Shown: positions 7,257-10,611 of the stretch, in pieces
Numbering within the stretch: the stretch's first letter is position 1
Layout of the letters: each line of letters starts with the position of its first letter
Assembly: GCA_028704035.1 (NCBI GenBank)
Contig: JAQVLS010000044.1
Span: 1-10,611, forward strand
Reading direction: 5' to 3'
Length of the DNA stretch: 10,611 bases
From: Desulfotomaculaceae bacterium
Lineage (GTDB): Bacteria > Bacillota > Desulfotomaculia > Desulfotomaculales > Pelotomaculaceae
Made by a program: the position numbers and the translations under genes
The notes under the pieces: generated by a model
The model's database searches: none
What the model was told of the DNA's origin: nothing
Seen by the model: the letters and a program-made list of their open reading frames with translations, nothing else

Positions 7257-8030
7257 CTATCTAAAGCTCTCGACAAGAGACTTAATAACCAGGTACCAGC
7301 CGTCTACCATGACGAACAGAAGCAGTTTGAACGGCAGCGCGATCATTATCGGCGGCAGCATGAACATACCCATGGACATCAAGATGCTGGCCACTGCCAT
7401 ATCGATTACCAGAAAAGGGACAAAAATCAAGAACCCTATTTCAAACGCCGTCTTCAGTTCACTGATCACAAATGCAGGTATAACAACATGCATCGGGACA
7501 TCTTCCGGTTTTTCCGGTTTTTCCATTTTGGTCAGGCTGACGAACAGCGCCAGATCTTTTTCCCTGGTCTGCCGCAGCATAAAGTCGGACAATGGCCGGG
7601 CGCCTAACTGCTGGGCCTCCTGCTGGGTTATTTCGTTTCTTAAATAGGGTTGCACAGCCTGCTCGTTAACCTGTTTGTAGGTAGGCTCCATAATAAATAT
7701 CGTCAGGAAAAGAGTCAGTCCCACAATTATTTGGTTGGCGGGCGCCGCCTGTACTCCCAGAGCGCTGCGCAACAAGGACAGGACAATGACAATCCTGGTA
7801 AAGGAAGTCATCATAATCAGGAAGGCCGGCGCCATGGCCAAAAGGGTCAGCAGCACCAAAAGCTTTACGCTGTCAACCACCTGCTCAGGACTGTCGGCAG
7901 GCCGTATGTTTAAATCAAAGAACGGGAAAGGCGCAGCGGCAGCCTCCCGGGCAAACAAAAAAACCATGGCTACGGCCAGCAAAAATACCGGAAACCTAAC
8001 CTTCAATCTTTTTTCCACCCTTGCCATCAT
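7257..8030 (-). CDS. fliP: FliP, export gate membrane protein
   Basis: This 257-residue protein begins with an apparent signal sequence (positively charged start, hydrophobic core at about 14-28, then AAAAPFPF), as is usual for FliP. The conserved family segment around TSFTRIVIVLSLLR (residues 75-88), then APANQIIVGLTLFLT, and the later FVISELKTAFEIGFLIFVPFLVID are clear FliP signatures. FliP forms the pentameric core of the export channel. The ATG start at 8030 lies within fliO, overlapping it by 35 bases. A second in-frame ATG follows immediately, and the ribosome-binding site is only moderate (AGGATGGG). The gene ends with TAG inside the G-rich stretch used by fliQ. The family call is secure; the exact start is less so. 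Confidence 0.96.
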   Translation of the reverse strand: MMARVEKRLKVRFPVFLLAVAMVFLFAREAAAAPFPFFDLNIRPADSPEQVVDSVKLLVLLTLLAMAPAFLIMMTSFTRIVIVLSLLRSALGVQAAPANQIIVGLTLFLTIFIMEPTYKQVNEQAVQPYLRNEITQQEAQQLGARPLSDFMLRQTREKDLALFVSLTKMEKPEKPEDVPMHVVIPAFVISELKTAFEIGFLIFVPFLVIDMAVASILMSMGMFMLPPIMIALPFKLLLFVMVDGWYLVIKSLVESFR

Positions 8031-8505
8031 CGCCCATCCTGCCGGTCAACTTCGCCATAACAGACCTTCGCATATAAGCAGCCTGCCCGACCAGCCTCTT
8101 AAGCTGCAAAACAAATTTCTCGCCCGGCGGGACGGGCGATTTCCTTTCAACAGACCCGCCGTCCCGTACCTGGCCCAGGTCATAATCCTTAATAGAATGC
8201 GGCTTCAATTCCACAACATCGGCAACTTTGAGCTCATCCATTTCCGGCAGTTTGCCCAGTTCTTTGACCAGGCTGACAGAATTCTCCTGATGGGCGAGAA
8301 GATAATAAACACCGCCCAGGGTAACCAGGCTCAGTGCCGATTTGGGCCCCAGGGGAAGCTGTTCGACCAGCTTCATCCTGCGCTGTCCGTTAGTAGTTAC
8401 ATATCGCCTGGCCAGACCATATTTCAAAACCAGGTAGATTAACCCCAATACGATGGGCAGGGTAACCAGCATACGCACCATAGCCCAGACCAGATCACTG
8501 TTCAT
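7996..8505 (-). CDS. fliO: FliO, flagellar biosynthesis accessory protein
   Basis: This 169-residue protein has one hydrophobic segment near the N-terminus (about 6-27) and a cytoplasmic domain with the FliO pattern MKLVEQLPLGPKSALSLVTLGGVYYLLA (residues 44-71). The C-terminal tail is basic and rich in glycine and lysine. FliO is an assembly factor that stabilises FliP during export-gate formation. The ATG start overlaps the fliN stop as ATGA, with GAGGG about seven bases upstream, so coupled translation is likely. Its last 35 bases overlap fliP. FliO is weakly conserved in general, so recognition rests on the LG.K..L.L...G..YLLA pattern together with the position directly before fliP. Confidence 0.92.
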   Translation of the reverse strand: MNSDLVWAMVRMLVTLPIVLGLIYLVLKYGLARRYVTTNGQRRMKLVEQLPLGPKSALSLVTLGGVYYLLAHQENSVSLVKELGKLPEMDELKVADVVELKPHSIKDYDLGQVRDGGSVERKSPVPPGEKFVLQLKRLVGQAAYMRRSVMAKLTGRMGDDGKGGKKIEG

Positions 8506-8882
8506 GTCAATCCCTCGGTCAGTTTAAAATGATAGGAATGGTTGACGGAAACTATTCTTACACCGAAATTATCGTTAATAACAATGACTTCACCCCGTGC
8601 GAAGCGCTGTTGATTCATTATTACCTCAACCTCATCGCCTATGGTCTTGTTTAATTTAATCACAGAGCCTGGGGCTAGGCCGAGCACTTCCTTTACCTTA
8701 AGGCTAGCCTGGCCCAGTTCTACACTTAATTCAATCTGGACGTCTTCCAAGTGGGACATGCCGGTTGAAATTTTATTAAACCCTTTTACCGGCTGCAAAG
8801 AGGGGAACTCAACCCTTTTGATGCCAGCCTCAGCAGTATTCTTACGGGATAGAAATGATTTTATTTCTTCTTCGGTCAACAC
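8502..8882 (-). CDS. fliN: Short FliN-type flagellar motor switch protein with FliM/FliY-like N-terminal motif
   Basis: With the GTG start at 8882 the protein has 126 residues. The N-terminus MLTEEEIKSFLS resembles the (L)S.EEID.LL motif at the start of FliM and FliY, the site that binds CheY-P in studied species. A linker follows, then a SpoA (FliN) domain at about 47-117 with LEDVQIELSVELG, LAPGSVIKL and ARGEVIVINDNFGVRI. FliN forms the base of the C-ring and receives export cargo via FliH. No CheC-like domain is present, so it is not a full FliY. The start at 8882 is preferred because GGGGAGG (8891-8897) lies eight bases upstream. A longer frame from GTG at 8930 adds 16 residues but lacks a nearby ribosome-binding site. 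The stop overlaps the fliO start. No fliM lies between fliL and this gene. Confidence 0.9.
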   Translation of the reverse strand: MLTEEEIKSFLSRKNTAEAGIKRVEFPSLQPVKGFNKISTGMSHLEDVQIELSVELGQASLKVKEVLGLAPGSVIKLNKTIGDEVEVIMNQQRFARGEVIVINDNFGVRIVSVNHSYHFKLTEGLT

Positions 8883-8960
8883 AGCCTGTCCCTCCCCAGA
8901 TATTCCAAGTTCGTTTGCGCCACGATTCACACATTAACAGCAAAGAGCGTCCTCTCATCC

Positions 8961-9446
8961 TTACTGAATCAGGAAATCAGTGAAAAACACCCCTGTTATT
9001 TCACCCCATGCAAGATGACCGTTGATTTCCTCAGCAATGCTGCTTTTTAACGCCTGGACTGATTCCGCCATACTGACTTCTGCATATGTCTTGCTGCGCA
9101 GGGTGGTGATAATGGCGTCCGCAACCGTGTGTTTTTTCTTTTGCAATTCCGCAGTCAGCCTCTTGTCCCTGGGGTACTCGATTACTACCTTTACCCTGAG
9201 ATAATGGCCGCTGCCGTTGAGGTTCATAATCAATTCACCCATATCCAGGCTATCGTTTTGCGCCGCGTTTCTAATTTTGCCGGCCGGGACGGGCGGTTGA
9301 CGGAAATAAGGATAAGCGCCGGCTGATGTTCCAGCCAGGATGAGCAGCACAACCATAATAATTAGAAAGGTTTTTTTCTTTTTCGGTCTGGTTTCCGCAC
9401 TTGCCATTTTTGCGCCGTCTTTAGCAGATAAATCGATTTTGGGCAA
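8961..9446 (-). CDS. fliL: FliL, basal-body/stator-associated membrane protein
   Basis: This 161-residue protein has a short basic cytoplasmic N-terminus ending in KKKK, one membrane segment (about 27-44), and an extracytoplasmic domain. That domain has the FliL pattern MGELIMNLNGSGHYLRVKVVIEYPRD and a C-terminal GEITGVFFTDFLIQ (compare the usual V..VYFT.FV.Q). FliL surrounds or stabilises stator units at the motor. The start is TTG, chosen for the GGTGAG site four to six bases upstream. An internal ATG at residue 14 has no ribosome-binding site and would shorten only the cytoplasmic tail. The gene lies 33 bases after flgE. The swrD (ylzI) and motA/motB genes that often occur here in related operons are not present. 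Confidence 0.93.
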   Translation of the reverse strand: MPKIDLSAKDGAKMASAETRPKKKKTFLIIMVVLLILAGTSAGAYPYFRQPPVPAGKIRNAAQNDSLDMGELIMNLNGSGHYLRVKVVIEYPRDKRLTAELQKKKHTVADAIITTLRSKTYAEVSMAESVQALKSSIAEEINGHLAWGEITGVFFTDFLIQ

Positions 9447-9479
9447 GATCTCACCTGCCTTTTTTAGTTTCTTTATAAA

Positions 9480-10286
9480 TTAACGCTTGACATTCAGCAG
9501 TTCCTCCAGCATTTGATCCGACGTGGTAATGGTTCTGGCGCTGGCCTGGTAGCCCCGCTGGGTGGTGATCATATTGGTAAATTCCTCGGTCAGGTCCACG
9601 TTGGACATTTCCAGGTAGTGGGATCTGATGACCCCATAACCGCCCACGGTGGGTTCACCCAAACTATCGTTAATGAGTTCACCGCTAGCAGCACTCTGAC
9701 GAAAAAGGTTCTGCCCTACCCGCTCCAGCCCTTCCTGGTTGGGAAACATGGCCAGGCCGATTGTAAAAGGACCCAGGTCATTGCCTTGAAGATCAACGCC
9801 CGTAATTTCCCCGCCCTGCGATATGTTTAAAGTGGCGACCCCGTCCGTGCCGAGCGATATTTCGCTGCCGTTGGAGTCCAACAGGTGATAACCGTTGGAA
9901 TTTACCAGGTTGCCGGCGTCGTCAATATAGAACACCCCCTCCCTGGTGTAATAGGTATTGGCGCCGTCGGAAACAGCAAACCAGCCGTTGCCCTGGATGG
10001 CCAGGTCGAGGGTGCGCCCTGTCGACTGCGTGTTTCCCTGCCCCATGTTGCCGGTAATGCTGGAAACCGACATGCCCAGCCCTACCTGGGACGGGTTAAC
10101 TCCGCCCAGAGCGTTGGTAGTGGCGGCGCTGCCGGAACGAATTGCCTGGTAGAGGGTGTCCTGAAAATTTGCCCGGCTGCTTTTAAAACCGGAGGTATTG
10201 ACATTGGCAATATTATTGCCGATGACGTCCATACGGACCTGGTGGTTTTTCATACCTGATACGCCGGAATAAAGGGATCTAATCAT
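9480..10286 (-). CDS. flgE: FlgE/FlgG-family flagellar rod-hook protein (short Gram-positive FlgE type)
   Basis: This 268-residue protein starts MIRSLYSGVSGMKNHQ, with the rod-hook family motif NNIANVNTSGFK at residues 24-35. The middle has VGLGMSVSSI, QSTGRTLDLAIQGNGWFAV and YYTREGVFYIDDAGNLVNSNGYHLL, and the C-terminus is SNVDLTEEFTNMITTQRGYQASARTITTSDQML. These are the shared features of FlgE, FlgG and FlgF. The length and the position between the flgD-region operon protein and fliL match the short FlgE of Bacillus, so it probably forms the hook; FlgG (distal rod) cannot be excluded from sequence alone. It has no signal peptide and should be exported by the flagellar apparatus. The ATG start is supported by GGAGG (10294-10298) seven bases upstream. 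Confidence 0.88.
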   Translation of the reverse strand: MIRSLYSGVSGMKNHQVRMDVIGNNIANVNTSGFKSSRANFQDTLYQAIRSGSAATTNALGGVNPSQVGLGMSVSSITGNMGQGNTQSTGRTLDLAIQGNGWFAVSDGANTYYTREGVFYIDDAGNLVNSNGYHLLDSNGSEISLGTDGVATLNISQGGEITGVDLQGNDLGPFTIGLAMFPNQEGLERVGQNLFRQSAASGELINDSLGEPTVGGYGVIRSHYLEMSNVDLTEEFTNMITTQRGYQASARTITTSDQMLEELLNVKR

Positions 10287-10403
10287 TACATTTCCTCCTT
10301 TTTGTTGGGCCGCTTCTGTCGTTTGGCGGCCGCGCAGCCTCCTTCCGGGCCGGCTGCTTATTTCGGATGTCTGACTTCCATGGATTCCTTTGGGGTCCTG
10401 TTT
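10287..10403 (-). promoter_or_regulatory. flgE leader region with two tandem stem-loops
   Basis: The 117-base gap before flgE carries two inverted repeats of the same geometry. In mRNA order they are GCAGCC/GGCTGC (10334-10357) and, two bases later, GGCCGC/GCGGCC (10308-10331). Each has a six-base GC-rich stem and a 12-base loop. The first loop contains GGAAGGAG, a ribosome-binding-like sequence with no start codon at suitable distance. No T tract follows either stem, so neither is a standard terminator. The flgE Shine-Dalgarno (10294-10298) lies nine bases beyond the second stem. A structural or processing role is inference. Confidence 0.5.
10358..10381 (-). other. Possible 7-codon mini-ORF in the flgE leader
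   Basis: ATG at 10381 opens a frame encoding MEVRHPK and ends with TAA at 10358-10360. AAAGGA lies four bases upstream of the ATG, which is slightly close for a good site. The stop codon directly abuts the first stem-loop of the leader. It could be a leader peptide or simply chance; there is no coding evidence beyond start, stop and the weak ribosome-binding site. Confidence 0.2.
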
Positions 10404-10611
10404 TTATTTTACGATTACGGCGCTGTCGATGTTGGTAAAAACATGTTCTTGTGAGGACTTGCCGTCCAGGGCGGTCACTACTGTTTTGTTGCGGATGCTG
10501 GCAACCAGCGCCAGATCGCCGTATATTATCAGCGAATTTCGTGATCCCTTAGCCTCGGCCCGGCTCACAGCCCTACCAATTTTGGCCAGGTCCTCGCCGG
10601 CCAGTACTATG
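10404..10611 (-). CDS. Small flagellar-operon protein (TIGR02530-like), C-terminal part
   Basis: This frame enters from the right edge and ends with TAA at 10404-10406, giving 68 visible codons. The translation includes LAGEDLAKIGRAVSRAE, then NSLIIYGDLALVASIRNKTV and VTALDGKSSQEHVFTNIDSAVIV. That matches the C-terminal pattern of the small conserved protein of unknown function found between flgD and flgE in many Gram-positive fla operons (the family I know as TIGR02530, flagellar operon protein). It is probably a cytoplasmic factor in hook assembly, but the function is not established and I do not assign one. The start codon is outside the window. It is separated from flgE by the structured 117-base leader. 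Confidence 0.82.
   Translation of the reverse strand, partial: IVLAGEDLAKIGRAVSRAEAKGSRNSLIIYGDLALVASIRNKTVVTALDGKSSQEHVFTNIDSAVIVK

Noticed and set aside
7735..8442. A 235-codon open frame on the plus strand opposite fliP and fliO
   Set aside because: Both minus-strand genes are firm family members. The antisense translation is low-complexity in character with no family resemblance, so it is a shadow frame.
10308..10357. The two stem-loops before flgE as a rho-independent terminator
   Set aside because: No run of T follows either stem in the transcription direction (the following bases are CAACAAAAAGG), so they do not fit an intrinsic terminator.

Overview
The window is a stretch of a flagellar/motility gene cluster with every recognisable gene on the minus strand, so it reads from high to low coordinates. 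The gene content and order (flgD-region protein - flgE - fliL - fliN - fliO - fliP - fliQ - fliR - flhB - flhA - flhF - flhG - PilZ protein - fliA/sigD) are those of the large fla operon of Firmicutes. The purine-rich Shine-Dalgarno sites (GGAGG, GGGGAGG), frequent TTG/GTG starts, mid-range GC and protein style suggest a clostridial anaerobe, perhaps of the Desulfotomaculum/Pelotomaculum type. That lineage guess is inference only.

Layout from the operon's 5' side (right) to its 3' side (left): the C-terminal part of a small conserved flagellar-operon protein (10404-10611); a 117-base leader with two stem-loops and a possible 7-codon mini-ORF; a short FlgE/FlgG-type rod-hook protein (9480-10286); FliL (8961-9446); a short FliN-type switch protein (8502-8882); the type III export gate genes fliO, fliP, fliQ, fliR, flhB and flhA (8505 down to 2948); flhF and flhG, the SRP-type GTPase and MinD-type ATPase that set flagellar position and number (2951 down to 842); a YcgR-like PilZ protein (166-831); and the first 47 codons of the motility sigma factor (1-142). 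Spacing is very tight: four-base stop/start overlaps, gaps of 1 to 33 bases, and 20- and 35-base overlaps. Only the flgE leader (117 bases), the flhB-flhA gap (90 bases) and the gap before fliN (78 bases with the preferred start) are sizeable. No stretch over 300 bases lacks a gene. I found no tRNA, rRNA, mobile element, CRISPR array or convincing terminator.

Together the genes describe one machine: hook/rod material (FlgE), stator-associated FliL, part of the switch (FliN), the complete inner-membrane export gate (FliOPQR, FlhB, FlhA), placement control (FlhF/FlhG), a predicted c-di-GMP-responsive motility protein, and the sigma factor for late flagellar genes.

Most of the window is ordinary, and I see no wholly new system. 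The points worth a second look are: departures from the SRP-GTPase G-box consensus in FlhF; a FlhG without a recognisable DQAxxLR activation motif; the absence of fliM and of a FliY CheC domain next to a FliN that carries a FliM/FliY-like N-terminal motif; a run of eight G residues serving as the apparent ribosome-binding site of the sigma factor; and the structured flgE leader.
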